A stretch of DNA of 64,000 bases, from assembly GCA_024291935.2 (NCBI GenBank), contig CM044309.1, positions 95,939,628 through 96,003,627 on the forward strand, in the 5' to 3' direction. Below are positions 53,236 through 64,000 of the stretch, piece after piece. Below the pieces are notes generated by a model, which was given only the letters and a program-made list of their open reading frames with translations, did no database searches and had not been told where the DNA came from. The stretch comes from Okapia johnstoni. Taxonomy: Eukaryota; Chordata; Mammalia; Artiodactyla; Giraffidae. How positions within the stretch are numbered: the first letter of the stretch is position 1; the number at the start of each line of letters is the position of its first letter. Made by a program: the position numbers and the translations under genes.

Positions 53236-53664
53236 ACTTATGTAGAGATGAGAAACACTGAGAATCTTAGAAAAGAATAAGACAAACATTAGATAAATTA
53301 AGGCAGGAAACTGGGACCTGGGAGGATAGATGAAAATTAAACAGCTGATATTACTTATAAGGCTCTTAATAAACATAAAATTGACAGTAATGATGATGAT
53401 GGAATTAGGCAGAGAATAAATTTATAATCTAGACGCTAGGCCCTGAAAGGGACCAGAAGCATACATTAGTAGAAAAGAAATTTGAAAGCCCTATAATCAA
53501 AATCTCTGGTATCAAGAAGTCTGATAATCTTTTAGCAAACCTAAATGAGAATAAAATTGCCAGGAAAAATACATGCTTTACTTACCTATTTCTTTGTAGG
53601 AGTGATGAAAAGAAATGAATTTACAATTTCAAGTGGTGTTGAAGATATGAGAAACACATGTCTA
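53236..53664. other. Unassigned sequence
   Basis: Nothing recognised. Confidence 0.3.
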
Positions 53665-53940
53665 TATTCATTTTTTTTGGTAAAATTTTCGTTATAGATT
53701 TTATTTATTTGATATTGGAGTATAGGCAATTAGCAATGTTGTTGTGATAGTTTTAGGTGGACAGCAAAGGGACTCAACCATACATATACATGTATCCATT
53801 CTTCCCCAAACTCCTTTCCCATCCAGACTGCCACATAACACTGAACAGAGATCCCTGTGCTATATGGTAGGTTCTTGTTGGTTATCCACTTCAAACACAG
53901 CAGTGTGTGACATGTATATATTCTTTGCAGTTTGTTGTTA
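53665..53940 (-). mobile_element. L1 3' end
   Basis: ttggagtataggcaattagc, gtgctatatggtaggttctt. Antisense L1 3' terminus. Confidence 0.78.
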
Positions 53941-53959
53941 GTACCAAAAACTTAGAGGA

Positions 53960-54490
53960 AACATAAATGTCCATAATAAGAAAATATTTCCATAAAGTAT
54001 GGTACATTTACTTAACAAACAGATAAAACAACATTTAAAAATGTGGAGCTTGCTATTTTTAGGTCTGTTTGCATTATTTAATTTAAAAAATGCATGTAGG
54101 TGAAATGACATGAATGTTTATTACAGTATTATTTGTAATAGCAAAATACAAGAAATACTTTGAACGTTCACCAATAAATGACTGAGTAAATACATTACAG
54201 TACATTTTACAATGGAATACTATGCAGTCATTGAAAAAGAACAATAGGACTTCCCTGGTGGTCCAGAGGTTAGGACTTGGTGCTTTCACTGTGATGACCA
54301 ATCCTTGGTTGCGGAACTAAGATCCTACAAGTAGCATGGTGTGGCCAGCAAAGAAAAGAAAAAGAAAAGGAAAAGCACTTCTGTAACTCTCCTCACAGGA
54401 AACTCTCCAACATGTATTACTGTGTGAAAAAGACTTTGGGAGCACAATTATATGTACTGAATACTATCATTTATATATTTTAAATGTCTT
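53960..54490 (+). mobile_element. Old L1 interrupted by a CHR SINE
   Basis: Plus-strand old L1 ORF2/3' sequence (ttacaatggaatactatgca) continues after a plus CHR SINE at 54248-54372 (gacttccctggtggtccaga, tagcatggtgtggccagcaa). Confidence 0.68.
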
Positions 54491-54591
54491 TATGCATACA
54501 CACACATACATATGTACACATATATGGACTGATATAAACATATTGATTTTTAAAAAATATACACAAGAAATGAATAAGTGTGGATGCCTTG

Positions 54592-56145
54592 AGTTCAGTT
54601 CAGTTGCTCAGTCGTGTCCGACTCTTTGCGACCCCATGAATCGCAGCACGCCAGGCCTCCCTGTCCATCACCAACTCCCAGAGTTTACCCAAACCCATGT
54701 CCATCGAGTCGGGGATGCCATTCAACCATCTCATCCTCTGTCATCCCCTTCTCCTCCTGCCCCCAATCCTACCCAGCATTAGGGTCTTTTCCAATGAGTC
54801 AACTCTTCGCATGAGGTGGCCAAAGTATTGGAGTTTCAACTTCAACATCAGTCCTTCCAATGAACACCCAGGATTGATCTCCTTTAGGATGGACTGGTTG
54901 GATCTCCTTGCAGTCCAAGGGACTCTCAAGAGTCTTCTCCAACACCACAGTTCAAAAGCATCAATTCTTTGGCACTCAGCTTTCTTCATTGTCCAACTTT
55001 CACATCCATACATGACCACTGGAAAAACCATAGCCTTGACTAGATGGACTTTTGTTGGCAAACTAATGTCTCTGCTTTTTAATATGCTATCTAGGTTGGT
55101 CATAACCTTCCTTCCAAGGAGTAAGCGTCTTTTAATTTCATGGCTGCAATCACCATCAGCAGTGATTTGGAGCCCTAAAAAATAAAGTCAGCCACTGTTT
55201 CCACTGGTTCCCCATCTATTTGCCATGAAGTGATGGGACCAGATGCCATGATCTTAGTTTTCTGAATGTTGAGCTTTAAGCCAACATTTTCAGTCTCCTC
55301 TTTTCACTTTCATCAAGAGGCTCTTTAGTCCCTCTTCACTTTCTGCCATAAGGGTGGTGTCATCTGCATATCTGAGGTTATTGATATTTCTCCTGACAAT
55401 CTTGATTCCAGGTTGTGCTTCTTCCAGCTCAGCATTTCTCATGATGTACTCTGCATATAAGTTAAATAAGCAGGGTGACAATAGACAGCCTTGACGTACT
55501 CCTTTTCTTATTTGGAACCAGTCTGTTGTTCCATGTCCAGTTCTAACTGTTGCTTCCTGACCTGCATACAGATTTCTCAAGAGGCAGGTCAGGTGATCTG
55601 GTAATCCCATCTCTTTCATAATTTTCCACAGTTTATTGTGATCCATACAGTCAAAGGCTTTGGCATAGTCAATAAAGCAGAAATAGATGTTTTTCTGGAA
55701 CTCTCTTGCTTTTTCGATGATCCAGCGGATGTTGGCAATTTGATCTCTGGTTCCTCTGCCTTTTCTAAAACCAGCTTGAACATCTGGAAGTTCATGGTTC
55801 ACATATTGCTGAAGCCTGGCTTGGAGAATTTTGAGCATTACTTTACTAGCATGTGAGATGAGTGCAATTGTGCGGTAGTTTGAGCATTCTTTGGCATTGC
55901 CTTTCTTTGGGATTGGAATGAAAACTGACCTTTTGCAGTCCTGTGGCCACTGCTGAGTTTTCCAGATTTGCTGGCATATCGAGTGCAGCACTTTCACAGC
56001 ATCACCTTTGAGGATTTGAAATAGCTCAACTGGAATTCCATCACCTCCACTAGCTTTGTTCCTAGTGATGCTTTCTAAGGCCCACTTGACTTCACATTCC
56101 AGGATGTCTAGCTCTAGGTGAGTGATCACACCATCGTGATTATCT
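54592..56145 (-). pseudogene. BovB LINE, 1.55 kb, reverse-transcriptase part
   Basis: Minus frame 56129-55290 encodes reverse-transcriptase fingers and palm with [15 protein letters not shown] and the catalytic NNLRYADDTTLMAESEE. A frameshift near 55300 separates it from the C-terminal frame (55103-54741, with [20 protein letters not shown] after a stretch holding in-frame breaks). The endonuclease domain is absent by 5' truncation. It is inserted in old L1 sequence. RTE-clade BovB is horizontally transferred among vertebrates, but this copy is ordinary ruminant. Confidence 0.9.
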
Positions 56146-56149
56146 CAGC

Positions 56150-56344
56150 AATTCAAATCCTTGAACCAACATGTGGACAAACGTGCACAAGAAGGCACAA
56201 ACAGGAATGTTTCCTGAAGCATTGTCTATAACACCAAAAAATGCAGGCACAAAATTTCCATAGGGAATGATGGAATATATTATGGTACATACATACTGTG
56301 GAAGGCAATGCAGTAATAAGAAGACAAAGCAAAAATTTTTAGCC
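56150..56344 (+). mobile_element. Old L1 fragment
   Basis: Plus-strand old L1: caggaatgtttcctgaagca, aatgatggaatatattatgg. Probably the same L1 that the BovB interrupted. Confidence 0.5.
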
Positions 56345-56420
56345 TATAACTATGTATCAGGTGATTTATAACTATGTATCAGGTAATTTTTAGCCTATAA
56401 CTATGTATCTAAGTGATTTT
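56345..56420 (+). repeat. Short tandem repeat, about 3 units
   Basis: Unit of about 24-30 bp containing tataactatgtatcaggtga, present three times with small changes. Confidence 0.8.
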
Positions 56421-56640
56421 TGTGTATGTTACCTAATTTAATCTTCATAATAACACCACAACATAGTTGACTTATTTTATCATCCTGATGTTCTGCAGAA
56501 ATAGAGGTGCACATAGGCTAAAAACTTGCACCAGATCACACTGATGGCAAAAAGCAGAGTGTGGAGTCCAATCCAGGAAATCTGACTCTCAATACCTATG
56601 AACTTAACCACTATACCATACTGGCCTTCCATGGGATAAC
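56421..56640 (+). mobile_element. MIR SINE
   Basis: ttacctaatttaatcttcat, agaaatagaggtgcacatag, cagagtgtggagtccaatcc. MIR core and 3' half. Confidence 0.7.
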
Positions 56641-56779
56641 ATGAAGGCATCTCTGAGACACTGTTAACTAAACAAGGATATTATTGGGACAAGGCATGGT
56701 CCTTAATACTTCTTATGGAGAAAAAGCATTATATATTTCTCACTGGGGGAAGGCAGTACAGGACATGTTCAAGGTCCTA

Positions 56780-57060
56780 GATTTTTCTCTTGCTAACTGA
56801 GTGATCTTGGCAAGTCACTTCTTTGGTTTTCATTTCCTCATCTGAAAAACACAGATAATGTTTACTTGTAGAACTGTCCTGAGAGGTGGAATGCAATGAC
56901 ACTGAAACTCCTGCTCATTGCCTGGATGGTAGCGTAAATAAATGTTAGTTGTCCCCAGCTTCATTCATCCAGCAAACATCCAAGGAGAGCCTACCATGTG
57001 TCTAGCTCCTCAAGAGACACTGAGGACACAATCAGGAGCAAGACTCAGTGCAGTGGGAGC
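56780..57060 (+). mobile_element. MIR SINE followed by L2 fragment
   Basis: MIR at 56780-56950 (gagtgatcttggcaagtcac, tttcctcatctgaaaaacac). A short L2-like piece at 56960-57060 (gagcctaccatgtgtctagc). Confidence 0.6.
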
Positions 57061-57489
57061 TATTGTTTTTGTCTGTCAAGCATCTCCTCACCTCGTTCAG
57101 TGACAGTACCACATCCTCTTCCTTTGGAGGAACTGACTTTTCATCATCTCACGTGACTTTGGTGGGGCCACCAGTCATGTGTCTACTTTTCAGCCCTGAT
57201 TGCCCTCCCTTGGCCTGAGCAGGAGTTCCTGTGACTAGGATCTGCAGCTTCTCTGGTGTCTGTCCTTCCTAAATGTAGTGGACAAACCTCTCTTTTATCT
57301 TCTAGCCATGCAGTATCTTACCAATGCTTCCTTTTTCACTTGACTCATTTATTCAGAGTTGAGTTTTGTGGCTTGCAGCCAAACTCACTCACATATTCAT
57401 CCTGTGTTCTGAAGGCATGTCACGGTCAAGTAGGTTAAGTTGGACAGAAAAAGAACATTACATTTATAATTCACTATAAGACCAATCTA
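57061..57489. other. Unassigned sequence
   Basis: Nothing firmly recognised. Confidence 0.3.
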
Positions 57490-57840
57490 TTCAGAGAAAG
57501 AGCATTACTGGTGATAACTTAACCCAGGTGGAAAGTAATGAAGGGGAGGAGTAAGAAAGAGCATTCCAAATAGAGGGAATCTGAAATGAAAGAAAGATGG
57601 GCAGAACATTCTAGATAGACAATCTAGTGGGCACAGATAAGAGGCTGAGAAGTGGCATGTTCTGTCCTTTGTTGCTGCAATTTTAAGCACACAGCAGATG
57701 TTAAAGAAAGAAAAACCCAGAGACCTACGCAGAGGTGATAGCATGAAAGCTGTATTTGACAGGTGAAAAAAATTTCCACTTGCTTCTGTGCCTTAGTGGA
57801 GCCAATTAAGAATTTAGGTAGAAGAGTGACATGGCCATAC
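57490..57840 (-). mobile_element. L2 fragment
   Basis: Antisense L2: agaaagagcattccaaatag, gggcagaacattctagatag, gaagagtgacatggccatac. Confidence 0.55.
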
Positions 57841-57869
57841 CATGACTTTGACAAGTCACTCCGTCCATG

Positions 57870-57990
57870 TCAAGGGTTCTCAAACTTTATGTATCATCAG
57901 AATCACCTGAGGAGTTTATTCAAATAGCCTCATTCCAAGACATTTCAAGTCAGGGAACCAGGAGTTAGTTATGGAAGCTGCGTTTTTAAC
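57870..57990 (+). mobile_element. hAT-like DNA transposon fossil
   Basis: gttctcaaactttatgtatc, agaatcacctgaggagttta, agctgcgtttttaac. Matches a common hAT-Charlie consensus I cannot name exactly. Confidence 0.5.
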
Positions 57991-59041
57991 ACTCCCCCCT
58001 TGGTTCGGATGCAGGGCTCGATGGACCATTCATTCCTTGTGCAATGTGGTTCCGCATAATGGGCAAGCAGCAGAACCTTCGGGTTCCTGTGACAACAACA
58101 GAGGCGTCAGTTTCCAGGACAGAGTTACTAACATGAATCCCTAACATAATCTGTTCATCACCTTGACTGTGCCTCCTCAACACTGGATGAGAGTACACTG
58201 GTTAATACCCTGGCACCGAAACATACATATCTCTGTATTTACAAAGACAGTTTACAAATTCCTATCTATAAACCTATCAAGAGTAATAAAGATTCTTAGT
58301 GTTCAACAGAAATATGAGCATCTGACATGCGATCCTGAATGGTGTTAGCACACCTCCACAATCTGGTGTCATTTGATGATAAAATAGGCACTATTCCCTT
58401 TTTAAAGGGAGAAGAACATTATCAGAAATGAAGCTCTGCTGAATGAAAGACTTATGAGTTCCCTCCAGGTAAGGAGCTGAATCTTCGGCTCCGGTTTCAG
58501 CATAATTGTTTTTTCACACTTGAATATTGTCCTCAGTTTTCCTGCTAAGCAGTCACATTGCTGTTTGTTGCTAGGTTTCCCAAGTAGCATGTTAGGGGCA
58601 GCTGTCCCCGTGCCATTCTAACCATCGTCATTTTCTGCAACCACAAGACAGTCACATTACGGCCTATCCTCAAAACAGGCTGTTTGACTCCAGGAATAAC
58701 TCAGTGAAATATTTCTATAATTTTCAGTGGGCAGCACAACTGGCTAATGTTTGGAGCAAATCCACATTGAGGTTTTCTACCTCAGTGCACATGAAATCAT
58801 GGTATGCCTAGAGTGGGAAAGGACCCTAGAGGGTATCTGACCCTGTTCTCTCATTCTGCAGGTTAGTAAACCGATTTCCACTGAAATGAAAGCAGTCACA
58901 CTACATTTTTCAGCATTTCAAATGGACATATTTAAAAGAAAAATTAAGTCATTAAGTACCTGGAAAGCACTGGCCAACCTAATACAGGTGACATAATCTA
59001 TTTTGGGAGGCAAGATCACACGTGATGAAGATAAGTGACAA
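57991..59041. other. Repeat-poor intergenic segment
   Basis: About 1 kb with no repeat I recognise, moderate GC at 58000-58160 and 58470-58650. No coding frame of known family. Possible distal regulatory DNA, undetermined. Confidence 0.35.
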
Positions 59042-59567
59042 TCAGTTCAGTTCAGTCGCTCAGTCATGTCCGACTCTTTGTGACCCCATGAACTGCAGCA
59101 CGCCAGGCCTCCCTATCCATCACCAACTCCCGGAGTCCACCCAAACCCATGCCCATCGAGTCAATGATGCCATCCAACCATCTCATCCTCTGTCATCCCC
59201 TTCTCCTCCTGCCCCCAATCCTACCCAGCATTAGGGTCTTTTCAAATGAGTCAGCTCTTCACAACACCAAAGTATTGGAGTTTCAGCTTCAACATCAGTC
59301 CTTCCAATGAACACCAAGGACTGATCTCCTTTAGGATGGACTGGTTGGATCTCCTTGCAGTCCAAGGGACTCTCAAGAGTCTTCTCCAACACCACAGTTC
59401 AAAAGCATCAATTCTTCGGCACTCAGCTTTCTTTATAGTCCAACTCTCACATCCATACATGACCACTGGAAAAACCACAGCCTTGACTAGACGGACCTTT
59501 GTTGGCAAAGTAATGTCTCTGCTTTTTAATATGCTGTCTAGGTTGGTCATAACCTTCCTTCCAAGGA
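59042..59567 (-). mobile_element. BovB 3' fragment (copy A of an abutting pair)
   Basis: BovB C-terminal domain and 3' end, minus (59595-59251 frame with [20 protein letters not shown]). Its 5' boundary at aaggag (59567) is immediately followed by the 3' terminus of copy B. Confidence 0.87.
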
Positions 59568-60872
59568 GTTCAGTTCCGTTCAGTCGCTCAGTCATGTCCG
59601 ACTCTTTGCGACCCCATGAATTGCAGCACGCCAGGCCTCTCTGTCCATCACCAACTCCTGGAGTCTACCCAAACCCATGTCCATTGAGTCGGTGATGCCA
59701 TCCAACCATCTCATCCTCTGTCGTCCCCTTTTCCTCCCGCCCCCAATCCTACCCAGCATTAGGGTCTTTTCCAATGAGTCAACCCTTCACATGAGGTGGC
59801 CAAAGTATTGGAGTTTCAGCTTCAACATCAGTCCTTCCAATGAACACCCAGAATTGATCTCTTTTAGGATGGATTGATTGGATCTCCTTGCAGTCCAAGG
59901 GACTCTCAAGAGTCTTCTCCAACACCACAGTTCAAAAGCATCAATTCTTCGGCGCTCAGCTTTGTTCACTGTCCAACTCTCACATCCATATATGACCACT
60001 GGAAAAACCATAGCCTTGACTAGATGGACTTTTGTTGGCAAAAGGAGTAAGTGTCTTTTAATTTCATGGCTGCAATCACCATCTGCAGTGATTTTGGAGC
60101 CCAGAAAAATAAAGTCAGCCACTCTTTCCACTGTTTCCCCATCTATTTCCCATGAAGTGATGGGACCAGATGCCATGATCTTAGTTTTCTGAATGTTGAG
60201 CTTTAAGCCAACTTTTTCACTCTCCTCTTTCACTTTCATCAAGAGGCTCTTTAGTTCCTCTTCACTTTCTGCCATAAGGGGGGTGTCATCGGCATATCTG
60301 AGGTTATTGATATTTCTCCCAGCAATCTTGATTCCAGCCTGTGCTTCCTCCAGCCCAGCGTTTCTCATGATGTACTCTGCATATAAGTTAAATAAGCAGG
60401 GTGACAATAGACAGCCTTGACATACTCCTTTTCCTATTTGGAACCAGTCTGTTGTTCCATGTCTAGTTCTAACTGTTGCTTCCTGACCTGCATACAGATT
60501 TCTCAAGAGGCAGGTCAGGTGGTCTGGTATTCCCATCTCTTTCAGAATTTTCCACAGTTATTGTGATCCACACAGTCAAAGGCTCTGGCATAGTCAACAA
60601 AGCAGAGGTAGATGTTTTTCTGGAACTCTCTTGCTTTTTCGATGATCCAGCAGATGTTGGCAATTGGATCTCTGGTTCCTCTGCCTTTTCTAAAACCAGC
60701 TTGAACATCTGGAAGTTCACGGTTCACGTATTGCTGAAGCCTGGCTTGGAGAATTTTGAGCATTACTTTACTAGCGTGTGAGATGAGTGCAATTGTGTGG
60801 TAGTTTGAGCATTCTTTAGCATTGCCTTTCTTTTGCATTGGAATGAAACCTGACCTTTTCCAGTCCTGTGGC
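59568..60872 (-). pseudogene. BovB LINE, 1.3 kb (copy B of an abutting pair)
   Basis: Minus frames: 60874-60542 reverse-transcriptase fingers ([16 protein letters not shown]); frameshift near 60558 (missing base in the VDHN-K region); 60536-59787 palm with catalytic NNLRYADDTPLMAESEE. The C-terminal domain has an internal deletion at about 60042 that joins HEIKRHLLL to LPTKV. 5' truncated. Not active. Confidence 0.9.
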
Positions 60873-61122
60873 ATAATGATTTAAATAGTAGTTTAAAACA
60901 AAATTAGAAACATTATTAAGAAAGTAGTCTATGATTAATTGCACACAAATACAAGATCTTTTTGTGATTTTGCGCAACACTAACCATCGTATAAATAGCT
61001 TACTGTTGAACATTCTTCTACTACCTACACAACTAGCCATCTTTTATCACAGCACAATATCAACGCTTCAGGGTTTAATTCCAAAAATTGTCATTGCTTT
61101 CTGTGCTGCCGTTATAAGCAAA
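60873..61122. other. Unassigned sequence
   Basis: AT-rich. Nothing recognised. Confidence 0.3.
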
Positions 61123-61204
61123 TATTGGATTGGCCAAAAAGATCATTTGGTTTTTCCTTCAGATATTACAGAAAACCCTAACAAACTTTTTGACCAACAC
61201 AATA
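61123..61204. mobile_element. Mariner-derived palindromic MITE
   Basis: 78 bp between TA dinucleotides. Left arm attggattggccaaaaagat, right arm reverse complement ttgtgttggtcaaaaagttt. The inverted repeats are about 30 bp with a short centre. Resembles the ends of the bovine mariner family. Confidence 0.78.
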
Positions 61205-61395
61205 CTATAGCTAAATTATGTCTTTTCATCTGAGGAAGGAGAAAATATAGTTTGCTGTTATGTATGAGTATATATAAAGGTGCTCCCATTATGGAAGTCT
61301 TAAAGCTGGCAGATAATAAAAATAACAACAGATACTATTTTGATTGATTACTGTGGATCATGCTCAATGTTTAATGCCAAGTATTGATAGATATG

Positions 61396-61712
61396 GGCTT
61401 TCCTGATAGCTCAGTTGGTAAAGAATCTGCCTGTAGTACAGGAGACCTTAGTTCGATTCCTGGGTTGGGAAGATCTGCTGGAGAAGGGATAGGCTAACCA
61501 TTCCATTATACTTGGGTTTTCCTTGTGGTTCAGCTGGTAAAGAATCTGCCTGCAAAGTGGGAGAACTGAGCTCAATCTCTGGGTTTGGAAGATCCCCTGG
61601 AGAAGGGAAAGGATACCCACTCCAGTATTTTGGCCTAGAGAATTCCATGGACTGTACAGTCCATGGGGTCTCAAAGAGTCAGACTTCCACTTTCATTGAT
61701 ACATTTAAGAAT
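61396..61712 (+). mobile_element. Compound SINE: two tRNA heads plus BovA
   Basis: First head 61396-61490 (agctcagttggtaaagaatc), second head 61507-61590 (ttcagctggtaaagaatctg), then a BovA body ending agagtcagacttcc. Both heads are in plus orientation. Confidence 0.85.
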
Positions 61713-61761
61713 GTGTGTGTCAGTATTATAACAAAAAGTCATGTATATATTCATATACATT

Positions 61762-61982
61762 GCTGTTGTTTAGTCCTTAAGTTGTGTGTGACTCTTTTGC
61801 AACCCCATGGATGGCAGCTCACCAGGCTTCTCTGTCCATGGGATTCTCCAGGCAAGAATACTGGAATGGGTTGCCATCTCCTTCTCCAGGGGATCTTCCG
61901 GACCCTGGGATTATACCAATGTCTGCTGTGTCTCCTGCATTGGCAGGAGGATTCTTTACCACTGGGCCACAAGGGAAGTCCA
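61762..61982 (-). mobile_element. Bov-tA SINE
   Basis: ttgctgttgtttagtcctta to actgggccacaagggaagtc. Minus, 50 bp from the plus-oriented compound SINE. Confidence 0.87.
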
Positions 61983-62049
61983 TATTCCTATATATACACG
62001 TATATTTATACACACGTATGTGTATAGTTGAATGTTTACAATGACACAT

Positions 62050-62200
62050 TTCTTTTGGATCCCCTTTTACAAATTTAGACTAAGAGAGTAACTTGCCCAA
62101 AGTCGAACAATCCCCATGTGGCAGAGCCAGAATTTGGCACCACCTAGTTTAGCCTCCTAAATCTATGTTTCTGGCCACTATACAAGTACATATGCCCACA
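62050..62200 (+). mobile_element. MIR SINE
   Basis: ccccttttacaaatttagac, aacttgcccaaagtcgaaca, gtggcagagccagaatttgg. Confidence 0.72.
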
Positions 62201-62514
62201 GTACCATTTCCCCCCATTATACCATCAGATACATAGGTAGGACTGAGTCTGTTCTGTTTACGCTGCTTATTTCCTCTAAAGTGTTAAAAGGTTAGCACTC
62301 TGAGTTGCCAAATCCAGAAAATAATACAGGATATGGTGAAAACAGGCAGACTTGATTTTTTGAAGGCATAACATAGGATATTCAAAGTATTTTATAGTAT
62401 TAAAGATGTCCCTAGAATAAAGCAAATGTAAACTTTATTACTCCAGTTTTATTCAATACAAATGGAAAACTCAAGCATACAAATAGGCCTAAAACACCAT
62501 TTATTTCTAGGCTT
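62201..62514. other. Unassigned sequence
   Basis: Nothing recognised. Confidence 0.3.
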
Positions 62515-62725
62515 TGTTATTGTTTAGTCGCTAAGCCATGTCCGATTCTTTGTGATCCCATGGACTGTAGCTTGCTAGGCTCCTCTGTCCATGGAATTTC
62601 CCAGGCAAGAATACTGGAGTGGGTTGCCATTCCCTTCTCCAGGGGATCTTCCTCACCCAGTGATGGAACCTGTGTCTCCTGGGTTGGCAGGCAGGTTCTT
62701 TACCACTGAGCCACTTAGAAAGCCC
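62515..62725 (-). mobile_element. Bov-tA SINE
   Basis: attgtttagtcgctaagcca to actgagccacttagaaagcc. Minus. Confidence 0.88.
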
Positions 62726-63744
62726 GTTCCTGGGTTATCCTGTCACAGTTTGGAAGGTAAGTCAGTTGAAAAATATACACACACAAAAATTAAGGGAGAG
62801 GTTAAATTCCAATGATGGCACCCACAGCAAGTATATGGATTTTATGCAGAAATTTCTGGGGAAATCAATGGTAAGAGCTCTTGCTCTGTGCCTCAAAAAA
62901 TAGGCACGTTCTCCTTTTAAAACATAGCATAGCAGTGAGGGTTGTGGTGTCATTTTTTGACAGTATATCCAGATCCATGTCAGTTGTGACATGCAAAAGA
63001 GCCATGGTGTCCTCAGGTGTTGAAGTAAACAACTACCGCCTATAAGAAAGCACTAGAATAAATACATTGCGTTCAGTGTTTCTGTTCCTCTTTCCCCTTC
63101 TCTGTTTGTTTTTGGTCTTCTGATCTTTTGTACAAGCAACAAGAAAAGTGGGACAGTGTGGAGAGACACAGTCCACCTAGGAAGTAGGTGCATGCCCTTG
63201 GGCCAGGATGACAATGTGCTCTGAAGTAACTCTCCAGATGCCATACTAAATATACAGAGCTTTTTTCCAGCTGGTGCCTGACCAAGTTAGGTGAGGTGCT
63301 GGCTGGGTGGAGTCACTCTGTGTCCCTTTACGATCAGCGGTGGCTGTTGAAAGAAGAGATGCTGTGGATCAGTGGACACTGGAGTACGCTTATTAATTTT
63401 AAGACTGCAGCTGGGATTACTGACAGTGTAGCAGTTCTCCAACTTCAGTAGACATCTACCAAAATAACGTCTTCACTGGGAAAGGAAAGTTTATTAAAAA
63501 CACAAGATCCAAGATTTGTATAAAAGATCATACAAAGAGAATGTTAAGTATGTGCCATATTATAAGTACGTGACATAATTTTTTGTAGTGCAGGTACAGA
63601 ATATACCGCTAATGAATTGTATTGGCCTATTTACTTCTTTTCTTGGTCCCAATATAAAATTGGCTTCCCTTCCAATATATTAAACCAGTTACTATTAAAA
63701 TGTCAACAAGGGTCTTGTAAGCAATTTTTTTTGTAGTAAGTAAT
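62726..63744. other. Unassigned sequence
   Basis: About 1 kb, no gene or repeat recognised. Two overlapping minus frames of 63-76 codons have no family resemblance. Confidence 0.3.
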
Positions 63745-64000
63745 TTTGTGATCAGAAACACATCAATCATATGATATCGCTTATATGTGGAATTTAAAAA
63801 AATGGCACAAATGAACCTTTTTATATAACAGAAGTAGAGTCACAGATGTAGAAAACAAACCTATGGTTACCAAGATGGAAAGGAGGAGGGAGGGATAAAT
63901 TGGGAGACTGAGATTGACATATACACACTACTATATATAAAATAGACAACTAATAAAGACCTACTGTCAGAGAACTCTACTCAACACTCTGTACTGACCT
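63745..64000 (+). mobile_element. L1 3' region, running off the window
   Basis: tatcgcttatatgtggaatt, gaaaacaaacctatggttac, ctgtcagagaactctactca. Plus, continues beyond the window. Confidence 0.78.

Noticed and set aside
57986..58198. 70-codon minus ORF in repeat-poor DNA
   Set aside because: No recognisable motif, no splice or start context; kept only as unassigned sequence.
49790..64000. Exons of TRAPPC8 or another upstream neighbour
   Set aside because: No exon-like frame with flanking splice sites and known protein similarity seen; human distance suggests it is outside the window.
1..64000. CRISPR arrays, operons, bacterial regulatory sites
   Set aside because: Repeats are dispersed eukaryotic retroelements; gene structure is spliced and mammalian.

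Overview
The window is nuclear DNA of a ruminant, most likely a bovid. The evidence is the dense load of ruminant-restricted retroelements (Bov-tA and BOV-A2 SINEs, BovB/RTE LINEs, short CHR-type tRNA SINEs), lying over an older placental-mammal layer of MIR, L2, ancient L1, MaLR LTRs and hAT/mariner fossils. There is no bacterial, plasmid or CRISPR-like content.

The only cellular gene I can support is RNF125, an E3 ubiquitin ligase that dampens RIG-I/MDA5/MAVS signalling. It lies on the minus strand, and all six coding exons can be placed to the base: 49239-49076, 32118-31965, 28606-28512, 25389-25299, 18838-18731 and 15716-15630. Joined, they give 699 nt (232 codons plus stop), with GT/AG at every junction, matching phases, and all RING and accessory zinc-finger ligands present. 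The start codon sits in a CpG island at about 48.64-49.56 kb. The 3' UTR runs left from 15629, with candidate poly(A) signals at 14819-14814 and 11425-11420.

Layout: 1-11.4 kb is the region downstream of RNF125. It holds only repeats, including three solo LTRs with target-site duplications at 2221-3409, 7083-7589 and 9563-10243. The range 11.4-15.6 kb is the putative 3' UTR. The range 15.7-49.1 kb holds five repeat-rich introns of about 3.0, 6.5, 3.1, 3.4 and 17.0 kb (intron 5 to intron 1), including a 2.7-kb broken BovB in intron 4. The range 49.6-64 kb is upstream intergenic DNA with L2, L1, several BovB copies (54.6-56.1 and 59.0-60.9 kb) and a mariner-derived palindrome.

I found no undescribed multi-gene system. 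The most useful second-look items are: an unusual open 5' extension and an overlapping uORF at the RNF125 start; a close inverted SINE pair in intron 3 that could fold into dsRNA in the transcript of a dsRNA-sensor regulator; an 18-nt frame-preserving microexon candidate in intron 1; and several cleanly datable transposon insertions. All repeat assignments come from recognising consensus sequence by eye, so boundaries are approximate unless a target-site duplication is stated.
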